Source: Nocardioides ferulae (GTDB lineage Bacteria; Actinomycetota; Actinomycetes; Propionibacteriales; Nocardioidaceae). From it: 64,000 bases of DNA. Below the pieces are notes generated by a model. The model searched no databases. It saw only the letters and a list, made by a program, of their open reading frames with translations, and had not been told where the DNA came from. The position numbers and the translations under genes were made by a program. Position 1 is the stretch's first letter; the number at the start of each line of letters is the position of its first letter. Positions 24,089-36,305 of the stretch are shown piece after piece. The DNA lies in contig NZ_QZVR01000002.1 in NCBI RefSeq assembly GCF_003660455.1, positions 372,001 through 436,000 on the forward strand. The letters are read 5' to 3'.

Positions 24089-25660
24089 GTGGTGAGCCAG
24101 CTGCCCGAGTCGACCCCCACCGGACGCCCGGCGACGCGGCCGAGTCGTCCCCCGCACACCCCGCTCGCCGATGTGGTGACGGCGCTGGGCGGACAGCCGC
24201 GGGTGATCGGCGAGCCGGCCGGGGTCTCGGTCACCGGGGTCAGCCTCAGCTCGCAGCGGATCCTCCCCGGCGACCTGTACGCCGCGCTTCCGGGGGCCCG
24301 CGCCCACGGCGCCGACTTCACCGCGGCCGCCCTGGACGCCGGGGCGGTGGCGGTGCTCACCGACGCCGCCGGTGCGGACCGGATCAGCGGGTCGGGGCTC
24401 CCGGCGGTGCCGATCCTGGTCGTCGAGCGGCCGCGGGCGGTGCTCGGCCGGCTGGCTGCTCGGGTCTATGCCGAGCCGGCCACGGCGATGGCGATGATCG
24501 GCGTCACCGGCACCCAGGGCAAGACCACCACGACCCGGCTCGCCGAGGACGGCCTGCAGCGCGCCGGCGTGACCGCCGCGGTGGTCGGCACCGTGGGCAC
24601 GCGAGTGGCCGGCCAGGACGTGCCATCGCTGCTGACCACCCCGGAGGCGCCGGACCTGCACGGCCTGTTCGCCGCGATGCGTGAGCGGGAGGTCCGCGCC
24701 TGCGCGATGGAGGTCTCCAGCCACGCGCTGGTGCTGGGGCGGGTGGACGGCATCGTCTTCGACGTGGCGGTGTTCACCAACCTGGGCCGCGACCACCTCG
24801 ACTTCCATGCCGACGTGGAGGACTACTTCGCGGCGAAGGCGTCGCTGTTCACCCCCGAGCGGGCGCGGCTGGGGTTGGTCAACGTCGACGACGCCCACGG
24901 AAGGCGGCTGGCGCGGGAGTCGACGATCCCGACGCGCACCTTCTCCGCTGCCGGCGCCGACGCCGACTGGCGGGCGGCCGACGTCGTGCTCCACGCGGAC
25001 CGCTCCGAGTTCGTGGTCCTCGGCCCCGGTGGCCTCCGGGTCCCGGCGGGCTGTCCGCTGCCCGGCGACTTCAACGTCGCGAACACCCTGGCCGCGGTCG
25101 CGGCCTGTGCCGAGGCCGGCTTCGACGCTGGAGCCGTCGCCGAGGGCATCCGGCGCGGCGCCGGCGTTCCCGGCCGGCTCGAGACCGTCGAGACCGGCCG
25201 GGACTTCGCACTGGTCGTCGACTACGCGCACAAGCCCGACGCCGTCGAGGCCGCCCTGCGCACGCTGCGTCCGCTCGCCAGCGGGCGGCTCCTGGTGGTG
25301 CTCGGCGCCGGCGGTGACCGCGACCCTGGCAAGCGCCCGGTGATGGGCGACCTCGCCGCGCGGCTGGCCGACGTGCTGGTGGTCACCGACGACAACCCGC
25401 GCAGCGAGGACCCCGCCACGATCCGCGCGGCGCTGCTGGCCGGCGCCCGCGGCGCGCCGGCACCGCACGCCGAGGTGCTCGAGGTGGGCGATCGGCGGGA
25501 GGCGATCCGCGCCGCGGTCCGGCGGGCCGGGCCCGGCGACATCGTGCTGGTGGCCGGCAAGGGCCACGAGACCGGGCAGGAGGTCGCCGGCGTCGTGCAC
25601 CCGTTCGACGACCGGCAGGTGGCGGCCGAGGTGCTGCGAGAGGAGTGCTCGAGGCCATGA
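24089..25660 (+). CDS. murE: UDP-MurNAc-L-Ala-D-Glu:diaminopimelate ligase MurE
   Basis: 523 aa. ATP-dependent addition of the third stem residue. The P-loop is [20 protein letters not shown], followed by [13 protein letters not shown], the Mur motif [17 protein letters not shown] and [12 protein letters not shown]. The DDNPRSEDP motif is the DNPR signature that marks diaminopimelate rather than lysine enzymes. The start is GTG 24089 (a second GTG follows at 24092); a -10 element lies 6 nt upstream. It overlaps murF by ATGA. Confidence 0.95.
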   Translation: MVSQLPESTPTGRPATRPSRPPHTPLADVVTALGGQPRVIGEPAGVSVTGVSLSSQRILPGDLYAALPGARAHGADFTAAALDAGAVAVLTDAAGADRISGSGLPAVPILVVERPRAVLGRLAARVYAEPATAMAMIGVTGTQGKTTTTRLAEDGLQRAGVTAAVVGTVGTRVAGQDVPSLLTTPEAPDLHGLFAAMREREVRACAMEVSSHALVLGRVDGIVFDVAVFTNLGRDHLDFHADVEDYFAAKASLFTPERARLGLVNVDDAHGRRLARESTIPTRTFSAAGADADWRAADVVLHADRSEFVVLGPGGLRVPAGCPLPGDFNVANTLAAVAACAEAGFDAGAVAEGIRRGAGVPGRLETVETGRDFALVVDYAHKPDAVEAALRTLRPLASGRLLVVLGAGGDRDPGKRPVMGDLAARLADVLVVTDDNPRSEDPATIRAALLAGARGAPAPHAEVLEVGDRREAIRAAVRRAGPGDIVLVAGKGHETGQEVAGVVHPFDDRQVAAEVLREECSRP

Positions 25661-27090
25661 TCGCGATGACCCTGTCCGAGATCGCCGAGGTGGTCGGCGG
25701 CACCCTGCACGCAGCCCCCGGTGACGCGGCGCGCGTGGTGGCCGGGCCGGCGTACCTCGACAGCCGCACGCCGGTCGCCGACGGCCTGTTCGTCGCCGTC
25801 GTGGGCGAGCGCACCGACGGCCACGAGCACGCCGCGGGGGCACACGCCGTGCTCGGCAGCCGACCGACGGCGGCGCCGACCGTCGTGGTGGCCGACCCCG
25901 TCGTGGCGCTGGGCCGGCTGGCCCGCCACGTGGTCGACCGGCTGACCGGTGCGGGGCTCACCGTGCTGGCGCTGACCGGGTCCCAGGGCAAGACCGGAAC
26001 CAAGGACTACCTCGCCCAGGTGCTGGCCTCCTCCCGTCCGACGATCGCGACCGCCGGCAGCTACAACAACGAGCTGGGGCTGCCGCTGACCGCGCTCCAG
26101 GCGAGCGCCGGCACCCGCGACCTGGTGCTCGAGATGGGGGCGCGGGGCATCGGCCACATCTCCTACCTGTGCGGCATCGCGCCGCCCTCGATCGCGGCCG
26201 TGCTCAACGTCGGCACCGCACACCTGGGCGAGTTCGGCAGCCGCGAGGCGATCGCGGCGGCCAAGGGCGAGATCGTCGAGGCGCTGCCACCCGAGGGCAC
26301 GGCGGTGCTCAACGCCGACGACCCGCTCACCGCGGCGATGGCGGACCGCACCCGGGCCCGGGTGCTCACGTTCGGTCGCACCGGTGACGTCTCGTGGCGG
26401 AGCCTGGAGCTCGACGACCTGGGCCGGCCCTCCTTCGAGCTCGGCCACGACGGGGCGTGGGCGCCGGTCCGGCTGACCCAGACCGGCGCGCACCAGGCCG
26501 CCAACGCGGCCGCGGCCGCGGCGATGGCGCTGGCCGCCGGGCTGTCGCTCGGCGAGGTCGCCGAGGCACTGGGCCGGGCCACCGCCGCGTCGCGCTGGCG
26601 GATGGAGCTGCACGAGCGGGCCGACGGGCTGCTGGTCGTCAACGACGCCTACAACGCCAACCCGGCGTCGATGGCCGCCGCGCTCGACGCGCTCGCCACC
26701 ATCGGCGGGCGGCGGGGCCGGCGCACCCTGGCCGTGCTCGGCGAGATGCGCGAGCTCGGCGAGCACGCCCATGCCGAGCACCAGGCCGTCGGCCGGTACG
26801 CCGCGCAGACCGGCGTCGGCGCGGTCGTCGCGGTGGGCGCCGCAGCCGCCGGCATCGCCGAGGGCGCGCGGTCCACCCCGGGCTGGTCGGGCACGGCCGT
26901 CGCCGTGGAGGCCCGTGACGAGGCGCTGTCGTGGGTGAGGCAGAATGCCGGGGCCGCGGACGTGGTCCTGGTCAAGGCCTCGCGCGGTGCCGCCCTGGAG
27001 GTCGTGGCCGACGGGCTGCTCCAGCCGGCCGCAACGTCAGCCGGTCAGCCAGATGCATCGGGTCTCGAGGGAGGAACCAGCACGCCATGA
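25657..27090 (+). CDS. murF: UDP-MurNAc-tripeptide:D-Ala-D-Ala ligase MurF
   Basis: 477 aa. Adds D-Ala-D-Ala to complete the pentapeptide precursor. It begins [18 protein letters not shown], with the family N-domain [20 protein letters not shown], the P-loop [43 protein letters not shown] and the C-terminal [22 protein letters not shown] 25657 overlaps the murE stop and its own stop overlaps the mraY start, so translation is coupled on both sides. Confidence 0.96.
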   Translation: MIAMTLSEIAEVVGGTLHAAPGDAARVVAGPAYLDSRTPVADGLFVAVVGERTDGHEHAAGAHAVLGSRPTAAPTVVVADPVVALGRLARHVVDRLTGAGLTVLALTGSQGKTGTKDYLAQVLASSRPTIATAGSYNNELGLPLTALQASAGTRDLVLEMGARGIGHISYLCGIAPPSIAAVLNVGTAHLGEFGSREAIAAAKGEIVEALPPEGTAVLNADDPLTAAMADRTRARVLTFGRTGDVSWRSLELDDLGRPSFELGHDGAWAPVRLTQTGAHQAANAAAAAAMALAAGLSLGEVAEALGRATAASRWRMELHERADGLLVVNDAYNANPASMAAALDALATIGGRRGRRTLAVLGEMRELGEHAHAEHQAVGRYAAQTGVGAVVAVGAAAAGIAEGARSTPGWSGTAVAVEARDEALSWVRQNAGAADVVLVKASRGAALEVVADGLLQPAATSAGQPDASGLEGGTSTP

Positions 27091-28172
27091 GAGCCGTCCT
27101 GTTCGGAGGCGGCCTGGCCCTGCTGATCTCCCTGCTCGGCACCCGGGTCGCGATCACCCAGTTCACCAAGTGGGGCTACGGCCAGGAGATCCGCGACGAC
27201 GGGCCCACCAGCCATCACACCAAGCGCGGCACGCCGACCATGGGCGGCGTCGTGATCATCCTGGCCACGGTGGCCGGCTACTTCGGGGCGAAGCTGATCA
27301 CCCATAGCCCCCCGTCGGCGTCGGCGCTGCTGCTGCTCTTCCTGTTCGCCGGCATGGGGCTGGTCGGCTTTCTCGACGACTTCATCAAGATCTCCAAGCA
27401 GCGCAGCCTGGGCCTGCGCAGCAAGGCCAAGATGATCGGCCAGACCGTGGTGGCGGTCGTCTTCGGGCTGCTGGCGCTGGCGCCGTGGCTCGAGGACGAC
27501 CGCGGTCAGACGCCGGCCTCGCGGCACCTGTCGTTCATCCGCGACTTCGAGAGCTGGACCATGCCGACCGCCGTCGTCCTGCTGCTGGTCTGGCTGCTGG
27601 TCACCGGCTTCAGCAACGCGGTCAACCTCACCGACGGGCTCGACGGACTCGCCGCCGGCGCCTCGGTGATGGTCTTCGCCTCCTACATGCTCGTGAACAT
27701 CTGGCAGTTCAACCAGTACTGCGGCACCGCCGGTGGCAGCCAGTGCTACGAGGTGCGCGACCCGCTCGACCTGGCCGTGGTCGCCGCGGCGATCACCGGA
27801 GCCTGCTTCGGCTTCCTGTGGTGGAACGCCTCGCCGGCCCAGATCTTCATGGGCGACACCGGCTCGCTGGCGCTCGGCGGCGCGGTCGCCGGGTTCGCCG
27901 TGATGACCCGCACCGAGCTGCTGCTGGTGATCCTGGGCGGGCTGTTCGTGCTGGAGACCGCCTCGGTGATGCTCCAGGTGGCCACCTTCAAGATCAGCAA
28001 GCGGCTGACCGGCACCGGCCGGCGGGTGTTCCGGATCGCCCCGATCCACCACCACTTCGAGATGCTCGGCTGGGAGCAGGTCACCGTCGTGATCCGGTTC
28101 TGGATCATCACCGGCATCTGCGTCGCGGCCGGCCTGGGCATCTTCTACGCGGAGTGGGTGGCCGGCGTCTGA
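27087..28172 (+). CDS. mraY: Phospho-MurNAc-pentapeptide transferase MraY
   Basis: 361 aa integral membrane enzyme with about ten helices that makes lipid I on undecaprenyl phosphate. Diagnostic motifs: [16 protein letters not shown], the Asp pair in [48 protein letters not shown] and [13 protein letters not shown]. The start overlaps murF (ATGA). Length and order match the family. Confidence 0.97.
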   Translation: MRAVLFGGGLALLISLLGTRVAITQFTKWGYGQEIRDDGPTSHHTKRGTPTMGGVVIILATVAGYFGAKLITHSPPSASALLLLFLFAGMGLVGFLDDFIKISKQRSLGLRSKAKMIGQTVVAVVFGLLALAPWLEDDRGQTPASRHLSFIRDFESWTMPTAVVLLLVWLLVTGFSNAVNLTDGLDGLAAGASVMVFASYMLVNIWQFNQYCGTAGGSQCYEVRDPLDLAVVAAAITGACFGFLWWNASPAQIFMGDTGSLALGGAVAGFAVMTRTELLLVILGGLFVLETASVMLQVATFKISKRLTGTGRRVFRIAPIHHHFEMLGWEQVTVVIRFWIITGICVAAGLGIFYAEWVAGV

Positions 28173-28185
28173 TGAGCCGACGTCG

Positions 28186-29223
28186 ATGAGCCCGGACCCA
28201 CGCCTGCTCGGTCGTCGCGACTCGTGGGAGGGCGTGCGCGCGGTCGTCGCCGGGTTCGGCGTCTCCGGCTTCGCCGCCGCCGACAACCTGCTCCACCTCG
28301 GCGCGGACGTCACCGCGCTCGACGAGTCGGCCGACGACACCGACGGACGCGCCCAGAAGGCCGAGCTGCTCGAGGTGCTCGGCGCCACGATCCGGCTCGG
28401 CGAGGGCAGCACCGCCACGCTGCCCGACGACGTCGACCTGGTCGTCACCTCGCCCGGCTGGCGGCCCTCCGCTCCGCTGCTCGCGCAGGCGCGGGCCCGC
28501 GGCGTCCCCGTGTGGGGCGAGGTCGAGCTCGCGTGGCGCCTTCGCGACCCCGAGCACGCCGCGCCCTGGCTGGCCGTCACCGGCACCAAGGGGAAGACCA
28601 CCACCGTGCAGCTGCTCGACGCGATCCTGCGCGCGGCCGGGCTGCGCAGCATCGCGGTCGGAGACGCGGGGCTGCCGATCGTGGAGGCGGTGATGGACCC
28701 CACGCCGTACGACGTGATGGCCGTCGAGCTGTCCAGCCTCCAGCTGCACCACACCGAGTCGATGAGCGCCGAGGCGGCCGCGGTGCTCAACGTCGCCGAG
28801 GACCACCTCGGCTGGTACGCCGAGCTCGGTGCCGAGCAGGGCACCGACCCCGTGGCCGCCTACGCGAGCGACATGGGCCGCATCTACGAGCAGGTGCAGC
28901 GGGTCTGCGTCTACAACGCGGCCGACGCCGAGACCGAGCGTCTGGTGCGCGAGGCCGACGTCGTCGAGGGCGCACGGGCGATCGGCTTCACGCTCGGCAT
29001 GCCCGGCGTCGGCATGGTCGGCGTCGTCGAGGACATCCTCGCCGACCGGGCGTTCATCGACGAGCGCGAGACCAGCGCCGCCGAGCTCTGCACGATCGGC
29101 GACCTGGCCTCCTCCGCTCCGCACTTCGTCGCCGACGCGCTCGCCGCCGCCGCCCTGGCCCGGGCGCACGGCGTCTCCCAGGCGGCCGTTCGCGACGGGT
29201 TGCGCTCCTTCCGCCCCGGCTGA
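28186..29223 (+). CDS. murD: MurD (UDP-MurNAc-L-Ala:D-Glu ligase), C-terminally truncated
   Basis: 345 aa against about 450-480 for normal MurD. The N-domain (VVAGFGVSGFAAADNLLHLG) and central ATPase domain (VTGTKGKTTTVQLL, AVELSSLQLHHTES, VLNVAEDHLGWY) are present and well conserved. The reading frame stops right after DGLRSFRPG, exactly where the C-terminal Mur ligase domain (normally GHRI..., DDSKATN...) should begin, so the substrate-binding C-domain is missing. GDAGLP stands where GNxGxP is usual. MurD is essential, so this is either a real deletion rescued by another copy or an assembly/sequence fault. ftsW follows at 29397. Confidence 0.8.
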   Translation: MSPDPRLLGRRDSWEGVRAVVAGFGVSGFAAADNLLHLGADVTALDESADDTDGRAQKAELLEVLGATIRLGEGSTATLPDDVDLVVTSPGWRPSAPLLAQARARGVPVWGEVELAWRLRDPEHAAPWLAVTGTKGKTTTVQLLDAILRAAGLRSIAVGDAGLPIVEAVMDPTPYDVMAVELSSLQLHHTESMSAEAAAVLNVAEDHLGWYAELGAEQGTDPVAAYASDMGRIYEQVQRVCVYNAADAETERLVREADVVEGARAIGFTLGMPGVGMVGVVEDILADRAFIDERETSAAELCTIGDLASSAPHFVADALAAAALARAHGVSQAAVRDGLRSFRPG

Positions 29224-29400
29224 CACCTCACCGTCGACACCCTTTCGCGACACGCGCCGGATGTGCCGGTCATCGTGGTCGACGGCGGTGAGACTGGTGA
29301 CCACGGTGGACGAGACCCGCCGCGGCCGTGAGGAGGAGGGTCGAGGACAGTGCTGGCTGACCTCGACGCGAGCAACCGGAGTCGAGGGGAGAGCCGATGA
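29224..29400 (+). pseudogene. Remnant of the murD 3' end
   Basis: Reading on in the murD frame past TGA 29221-29223 gives TLSRHAPDVPVIVVDGGETG, which resembles the late part of normal actinobacterial MurD C-domains, then a second TGA (29329-29331). The frame finally ends at TGA 29398-29400, which overlaps the ftsW ATG as ATGA like other junctions of the cluster. This suggests that the original murD end is preserved and about 75 codons, plus more farther on, were lost. The match is from memory of the family, not an alignment. Confidence 0.55.
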
Positions 29401-30692
29401 CCGCGGTGGACCCCGGCACCCGCCCGCTCGACCCGCCCCCGGCGTCGCCCACGCGGACCCGTCCGTCGCCACGCGCCTGGCTCGCCGCGGCGCGGCGCGC
29501 GACCACCACGATCCGGGAGGCGCTCGACCGTCCGCTGACCGCCTACTACCTGCTGCTCGGCGCTTCGGCCCTGCTGCTGACGATCGGGCTGGTGATGGTG
29601 CTCAGCGCCTCCAGCGTCTACTCCTACAAGGTCCACGACGGCGACTCCTACGCCGTGGTGACGCGGCAGCTGATGTGGGTGCTGATCGGCCTGCCCTGCG
29701 CCTGGATCGCCAGCCGGCTCCCGCTCCGGCTGATCCGCGGCCTGGCCTACCCGGCGTACGCGCTGTCGCTGGTGCTGCTGCTGCTCACCGCGCTCATCGG
29801 GGTGGAGGTCAACGGCAACCAGAACTGGCTGGCGCTGGGCCCGGTGCAGATCCAGCCCTCCGAGATCGCCAAGCTCGCGCTGATCCTCTGGGCGGCGCAC
29901 ATCTACGCCAACAAGGAGCGCCGGCTCGGCAGCCTGCACGAGGTGATCGTGCCGGTGGTGCCGGGCCTGGCGCTGGCCACCGGGCTGGTCGTCTTCGGGC
30001 GTGACCTGGGCACCGCACTGGTGCTCTTCGCGATCATGCTCGGGCTGCTCTGGGTGGTCGGCGCCCCGGCGAAGCTGTTCTGGTTCAGCATCACCGTGGT
30101 GGGCGTGCTCGCGCTCGGGCTGGCCACGCTCGACCAGGAGCGGGTGACCCGGATGACCAACTTCGTCGACCCGTTCGCCGACTACCACGACGCCGGCTGG
30201 CAGCCGGCCCACGGCCTCTACGCGCTGTCCTCCGGAGGCTGGTTCGGGCGCGGCATCGGCGCCAGCCAGCAGAAGTGGGGGCAGCTGCCCGAGGCGCACA
30301 CCGACTTCATCTTCGCGGTGCTGGGGGAGGAGCTGGGCCTGATCGGCACCCTGCTGGTCATCGGGCTGTTCCTCACCATCGCCTACGCGGCCCTGAAGGT
30401 GGCGCGACGCACCCAGGACCCGTTCGTGCGCTATGCGACCTTCGGCGTCGTGGTGTGGCTGCTCGGCCAGATGATCATCAACGTCGGCATGGTGCTGGCG
30501 CTGCTGCCGGTGATCGGCATCCCGCTCCCGCTGGTCTCCTACGGCGGGTCGGCACTGCTGCCCTCGCTGGTCGCCCTCGGCCTGGTCATCGGCTTCGCCC
30601 GGCGCGAGCCCGAGGCGGCTCGGGCGCTGGCCGCCCGGCGCCGGCAGTCCGCGGGCCTGTCCGCTCGCCGGCGCCCGGACCGGATCTCGTAG
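29397..30692 (+). CDS. ftsW: Septal peptidoglycan glycosyltransferase FtsW (SEDS)
   Basis: 431 aa, ATG 29397 inside an ATGA. SEDS polymerase with about ten helices; works with FtsI. Motifs: VNGNQNWLALGPVQIQPSE with the usual QPSE loop, GRDLGTALVLF, the extracellular loop GLYALSSGGWFGRGIGASQQ, LPEAHTDFIFAVLGEELGL and the C-terminal PLPLVSYGGSALL. A Pro/Arg-rich cytoplasmic N-terminus of about 40 residues precedes helix 1. Basic C-terminal tail (ARRRQSAGLSARRRPDR). Confidence 0.96.
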   Translation: MTAVDPGTRPLDPPPASPTRTRPSPRAWLAAARRATTTIREALDRPLTAYYLLLGASALLLTIGLVMVLSASSVYSYKVHDGDSYAVVTRQLMWVLIGLPCAWIASRLPLRLIRGLAYPAYALSLVLLLLTALIGVEVNGNQNWLALGPVQIQPSEIAKLALILWAAHIYANKERRLGSLHEVIVPVVPGLALATGLVVFGRDLGTALVLFAIMLGLLWVVGAPAKLFWFSITVVGVLALGLATLDQERVTRMTNFVDPFADYHDAGWQPAHGLYALSSGGWFGRGIGASQQKWGQLPEAHTDFIFAVLGEELGLIGTLLVIGLFLTIAYAALKVARRTQDPFVRYATFGVVVWLLGQMIINVGMVLALLPVIGIPLPLVSYGGSALLPSLVALGLVIGFARREPEAARALAARRRQSAGLSARRRPDRIS

Positions 30693-30705
30693 GGTCGCCG
30701 ACATC

Positions 30706-31784
30706 ATGCGCGTCCTGCTCGCCGGCGGTGGCACCGCCGGACACACCTCGCCCCTGCTCGCCACCGCCGACGCCCTGCGCCGGCTCGCCCCCGACACCGA
30801 GGTGACCTGTCTGGGCACCCCTCGGGGTCTCGAGAACCGGGTCGTCCCCGAGGCCGGCTACCCCCTCGAGCTGGTGCCGCCGGTGCCGCTCCCGCGCAAG
30901 CCCGGCAAGGACCTCCTGCTGGTGCCCGCCCGGCTGCGCGAGGCCGTGCGGCAGACCGCCGACGTGCTCGACCGCGTCCGGCCCGACGTGGTGGTCGGCT
31001 ACGGAGGCTACGTATCGGTGCCCGCCTACCTCGCCGCCCGCCGTCGCCGGCTCCCCATCGTGGTGCACGAGCAGAACGCCCTGCCGGGCCTGGCCAACCG
31101 GGTCGGGGCCCGGGTCGCGACGCGGGTGGCGGTGAGCTTCCCCGGCACCCCGCTGCGGGGGGCCGAGCACATCGGCCTCCCGATCCGCACGATGATCTCC
31201 TCGCTCGACCGGTCCGCGCGCCGGGCCGAGGCCCGCGCGTTCTTCGGTCTCGACCCGGACCGGCCCACGCTGGTGGTCACCGGGGGCTCGCAGGGTGCGC
31301 GCCGGCTCAACCAGTCGGTCTCCGCGGCGGCTCGGGTGCTCGGCGAGGCGGGCGTGCAGGTGCTGCACGTGGTGGGTCCGAAGGGCGAGGCGCACCCGGA
31401 GGCCGTGCCCGGTGGACCGCCCTACGTGGTGCTGCCGTTCGTCGACCGGATGGACCTCGCGCTGGCCGCCGCCGACCTGATGGTCTGCCGGGCTGGCGCG
31501 AACAGCGTCACCGAGGCGGCCGCGGTCGGGGTGCCCGCGGTGTTCGTGCCGCTGCCGATCGGCAACGGCGAGCAGGAGCACAACGCCCGGCCGGTCGTCG
31601 ACGCCGGCGGCGCACTGCTGGTCTCCGACGCCGCGTTCAGCTCCGAGTGGGTCGCCGCGACCGTGCCCGGGCTGGCGGCCGACGCCGAGCGCCTCGCCGC
31701 GATGAGCCGAGCCGCCTCCGGGCTGATCCCGCGTGACGCCGACAAGCACCTGGCACGCATCGTGCTCGAGACCGGGAGCCGGCG

Positions 31785-31788
<4 letters not shown>
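30706..31788 (+). CDS. murG: Lipid II synthase MurG
   Basis: 360 aa glycosyltransferase (GT28) that transfers GlcNAc from UDP-GlcNAc to lipid I at the inner membrane face. Motifs: VLLAGGGTAGHTSPLLATAD, VGYGGYVSVPAYLAA, VHEQNALPGLANR, LVVTGGSQGARRLNQSV and the donor-site VCRAGANSVTEAAAVGVPAV followed by QEHNARPV. TAGGGT lies 10 nt before ATG 30706, a possible extra promoter. Its stop overlaps murC (GTGA). Confidence 0.97.
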
Positions 31789-33217
<1,429 letters not shown>

Positions 33218-33221
<4 letters not shown>

Positions 33222-34000
33222 CCAGCGGCACCCGTCGCTCCTCCACCCGGCGCCCTCCCGAGGCGGAGTCGGAGCGCACGCGCCGCCGGTTCGCCCGGCG
33301 GCAGTGGACCCGCCGCTGGCTGACCTGGAAGCCGGTGGTCGCCGGCGTCGCCCTCCTGGGGGTCGTCGGCGCGGCGGTGTGGGCGGTGTTTTTCTCGGCC
33401 TGGCTGTCGGTCGCCGGCGTCGAGGTGCGGGGCACGGACCTGCTCTCCCGCGAGGAGGTGCGGGCGGCCGCGGCCGTGCCCACGGGCGACCCGGTCGCCA
33501 CCGTCGACCTCGCCGGTGTCGAGGCCCGCGTGGAGGCGCTCGCACCGGTGCGCTCCGCCGAGGTCTCGCGACAGTGGCCGGACCAGGTGCTGGTGGTCGT
33601 GGAGGAGCGGGTAGCCGTGGCCGTGGTCGAGCTCGGCGGGCGGCTGCGGGGCATGGACGCCGACGGCGTCGTCTTCCGTGACTACGCCGACCCGCCCGAG
33701 GGCCTGCCGCGGGTGCTGACCCGGTCCGGCACCACCTCGGCGGCGTTGAGCGAGGGCGCGTCGGTGATCGCCGCGCTGCCCGCCGAGATCGCGGAGCTGG
33801 TCGAGCACGTCGAGATCGAGACCGTCGACGCGATCGCGCTCGCCCTCACCGACGGGCGCACGGTCCGCTGGGGGAGCGCGGAGGAGTCCGAGCAGAAGGC
33901 GGAGGTGCTGGCGCACCTGCTGAGCAAGCCCGGGCCGATCTACGACGTGTCGGTGCCCGGTCAGCCGACCACCTGTGCGCAGCCGGCGCTCTGCGGGTGA
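33218..34000 (+). CDS. ftsQ: Cell-division protein FtsQ (DivIB)
   Basis: 260 aa bitopic protein, GTG 33218. Arg-rich cytoplasmic head, one helix (VVAGVALLGVVGAAVWAVFF), then the POTRA domain (LSVAGVEVRGTDLLSREEVR, APVRSAEVSRQWPDQVLVVV) and the FtsQ beta domain (MDADGVVFRDYADPPEGLPR). It ends with GPIYDVSVPGQPTTC. It scaffolds FtsB/FtsL at the divisome. The 227-bp gap before ftsZ holds a separate promoter. Confidence 0.93.
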
Positions 34001-34109
34001 GCGGTCGGGGGACGTCTCCGGGCCGGGCGCGAGCGAAGTCCCGCCGACACCCGGGCGTGTCGCCACGATCCGGGGCCGTCGGTTCCCTACTGTCGTTCCC
34101 ACGACGAGG

Positions 34110-34147
34110 TTGACATAACTATAACCCTCAGGCTGAGGGTAAGGGTT
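34110..34147 (+). promoter_or_regulatory. ftsZ promoter region with a palindrome
   Basis: TTGACA (34110-34115) and TATAAC (34120-34125) are followed by a perfect palindrome ACCCTCA-GGC-TGAGGGT (34124-34140) and then AAGGGTTG. An AT-richer block of this kind stands out in a GC-rich genome and resembles conserved sequence upstream of other actinobacterial ftsZ genes. The two hexamers cannot belong to one standard promoter because the spacing is only 4 bp, so the start site is unsure. The palindrome is a likely regulator site. Confidence 0.6.
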
Positions 34148-34227
34148 GTCGCCCCGTCGCACCTGTACCTGGACGACAACCGACGTCCGTGACTCCTCGG
34201 ACACGATCAGCGAGAGGCGAACCTGCC

Positions 34228-35499
34228 GTGGCAGCAGCGCAGAACTACCTGGCCATCATCAAGGTCGTGGGCATCGGTGGCGGCGGCGTCAACGCCGTCA
34301 ACCGGATGATCGAGGTCGGGCTCAAGGGCGTCGAGTTCATCGCCATCAACACCGACGCCCAGGCCCTGCTCATGAGCGATGCCGACGTCAAGCTCGACAT
34401 CGGCCGCGAGCTCACCCGCGGCCTCGGCGCCGGCGCGAACCCCGACGTGGGTGCCCGGGCCGCCGAGGACCACGCCGAGGAGATCGAAGAGGTCATCAAG
34501 GGCGCCGACATGGTGTTCGTGACCGCCGGCGAGGGCGGCGGCACCGGCACCGGCGGCGCGCCCGTGGTGGCGCGCATCGCCCGCTCGCTCGGGGCACTGA
34601 CCATCGGCGTGGTCACTCGTCCGTTCGCCTTCGAGGGGCGTCGCCGCGCCAACTCCGCCGAGGAGGGGATCGCGGCGCTCCGCGAGGAGGTCGACACCCT
34701 CATCGTGATCCCGAACGACCGGCTGCTCTCGATCAGCGACCGCAACGTCTCCATGCTCGACGCGTTCAAGCAGGCCGACCAGGTGCTGCTGCAGGGCGTC
34801 TCGGGCATCACCGACCTGATCACCACCCCCGGCCTGATCAACCTCGACTTCGCCGACGTGAAGTCGGTGATGGCCAACGCCGGCTCCGCCCTGATGGGCA
34901 TCGGGTCGGCGCGCGGTGACGACCGGTCCGTGGCGGCTGCCGAGATGGCGGTCTCCAGCCCGCTGCTCGAGGCCTCGATCGACGGGGCCCACGGCGTGCT
35001 GCTCTCGATCGCCGGGGGCTCCGACCTCGGCCTGTTCGAGATCAACGAGGCGGCCGCCCTGGTCGCCGAGGCCGTGCACCCGGAGGCCAACATCATCTTC
35101 GGTGCCACCATCGACGACGCGCTCGGCGACGAGGTGCGCGTCACCGTGATCGCGGCCGGGTTCGACGGTGGTCAGCCCAAGCGTCGCGACGAGGGCACGG
35201 TGCTGCGCCGCGAGCCCCGTCAGGCCGCGGCCCCGGCTGCGCCCGACGACACCCGTGCCGTGGCCCAGGCGGCGGCGACCCGTCGCGAGGACCAGCGCGA
35301 GAAGGAGCCGGTGTTCGCCGGCGCTCGCGGCGAGTCCGGCCAGGGCGGTCAGCCGGGCCGGCCCTCGCAGTCCGGCGCCGCGGGCCAGGGGGCCGCACGG
35401 CCCGCTCCCGAGCGCACCGCGCCGGCGCAGACCCGGCCGGCGCCGCGCCAGGTGGAGTTCGACGACGACGACCTCGACGTCCCGGACTTCCTGAAGTAG
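34228..35499 (+). CDS. ftsZ: Cell-division GTPase FtsZ
   Basis: 423 aa tubulin homologue that forms the Z ring. GTG 34228 follows GCGAGAGGCGAA; an upstream in-frame start at 34189 lies in the leader and is not preferred. Motifs: [31 protein letters not shown], the tubulin signature [33 protein letters not shown], and the T7 loop region [16 protein letters not shown] variable Ala/Gln/Arg-rich linker (about residues 325-410) leads to the conserved tail [11 protein letters not shown] that binds SepF and other partners. Confidence 0.98.
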   Translation: MAAAQNYLAIIKVVGIGGGGVNAVNRMIEVGLKGVEFIAINTDAQALLMSDADVKLDIGRELTRGLGAGANPDVGARAAEDHAEEIEEVIKGADMVFVTAGEGGGTGTGGAPVVARIARSLGALTIGVVTRPFAFEGRRRANSAEEGIAALREEVDTLIVIPNDRLLSISDRNVSMLDAFKQADQVLLQGVSGITDLITTPGLINLDFADVKSVMANAGSALMGIGSARGDDRSVAAAEMAVSSPLLEASIDGAHGVLLSIAGGSDLGLFEINEAAALVAEAVHPEANIIFGATIDDALGDEVRVTVIAAGFDGGQPKRRDEGTVLRREPRQAAAPAAPDDTRAVAQAAATRREDQREKEPVFAGARGESGQGGQPGRPSQSGAAGQGAARPAPERTAPAQTRPAPRQVEFDDDDLDVPDFLK

Positions 35500-35531
35500 G
35501 CGCGAGCGTCGGTCCCGGACGGCATTCCGAG

Positions 35532-36305
35532 GTGTACCACCACCGCAGCAGCCACCCCGCCGGCGACGGCGGGGTGGTCGAGGTCGCCTTCACCGATCGC
35601 CACGGCGGCGTCAGTGAGGGACCCTTCGCCTCGCTCAACCTCGCGGTCGACGGTGCGGACGACCCGGCGGCGCGAGCCGAGAACCTGCGCCGGGTGCTGG
35701 CCGACTTCGCTCCCGGCGACGACCTCGTCGACCTGCGCCAGGTGCACGGCGCCACGGTGCACGTCGACGACGGCAGCCGAGGGCAGGCCGGTGCTCGCCC
35801 CGAGGCCGACGGCGTGGTCACCGGTCGCGCCGGCGCGGTGCTCGCGGTGCGAGCCGCCGACTGTGTGCCGGTGCTCCTCGCCGACCTCGAGACCGGAGTG
35901 GTGGGCGCCGCCCACGCCGGCCGCCAGGGTGTGCTGACGGGCGTGGTGCCCGCCACCGTGGTGCGCATGCGAGAGCTCGGAGCCGGCCCGGTCACCGCCT
36001 GGATCGGGCCGCACGTGTGCGGCGCCTGCTACGAGGTGCCCGAGCAGTTGCAGCGCGAGGTGCTCGCCGCGGTTCCCCAGTCGCGGGCCACCACCTCGTG
36101 GGGCACCCCCGCACTCGACCTGGGGGCCGGCGTCCGCGCGCAACTGGCGGCCGCACCCGGAGGGCCGGTGACCGTCGTCGACGTCTCGGCCTGCACCCTC
36201 GAGTCGGACCACCTCTACTCCCACCGGCGCGACAGCGGCCGTGCCGGTCGGATCGCGGGACTGGTCCGGCGCTCGCCGCCGCGCGCCGGCCGGGAGGCGT
36301 CGTGA
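35532..36305 (+). CDS. pgeF: Multicopper-oxidase-type laccase-domain protein (YfiH/PgeF)
   Basis: 257 aa. The family is known as polyphenol oxidase/LACC1-like; characterised members are purine nucleoside phosphorylase/adenosine deaminase or a peptidoglycan-editing enzyme. Zinc-site motifs: LRQVHGATVHVDDG, RAADCVPVLLADLE, AAHAGRQGVLTGVV (usual AHAGWRG), and IGPHVCGACYEVPE. Position between ftsZ and yggS is standard in actinobacteria. GTG 35532; stop overlaps yggS (GTGA). Confidence 0.9.
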   Translation: MYHHRSSHPAGDGGVVEVAFTDRHGGVSEGPFASLNLAVDGADDPAARAENLRRVLADFAPGDDLVDLRQVHGATVHVDDGSRGQAGARPEADGVVTGRAGAVLAVRAADCVPVLLADLETGVVGAAHAGRQGVLTGVVPATVVRMRELGAGPVTAWIGPHVCGACYEVPEQLQREVLAAVPQSRATTSWGTPALDLGAGVRAQLAAAPGGPVTVVDVSACTLESDHLYSHRRDSGRAGRIAGLVRRSPPRAGREAS

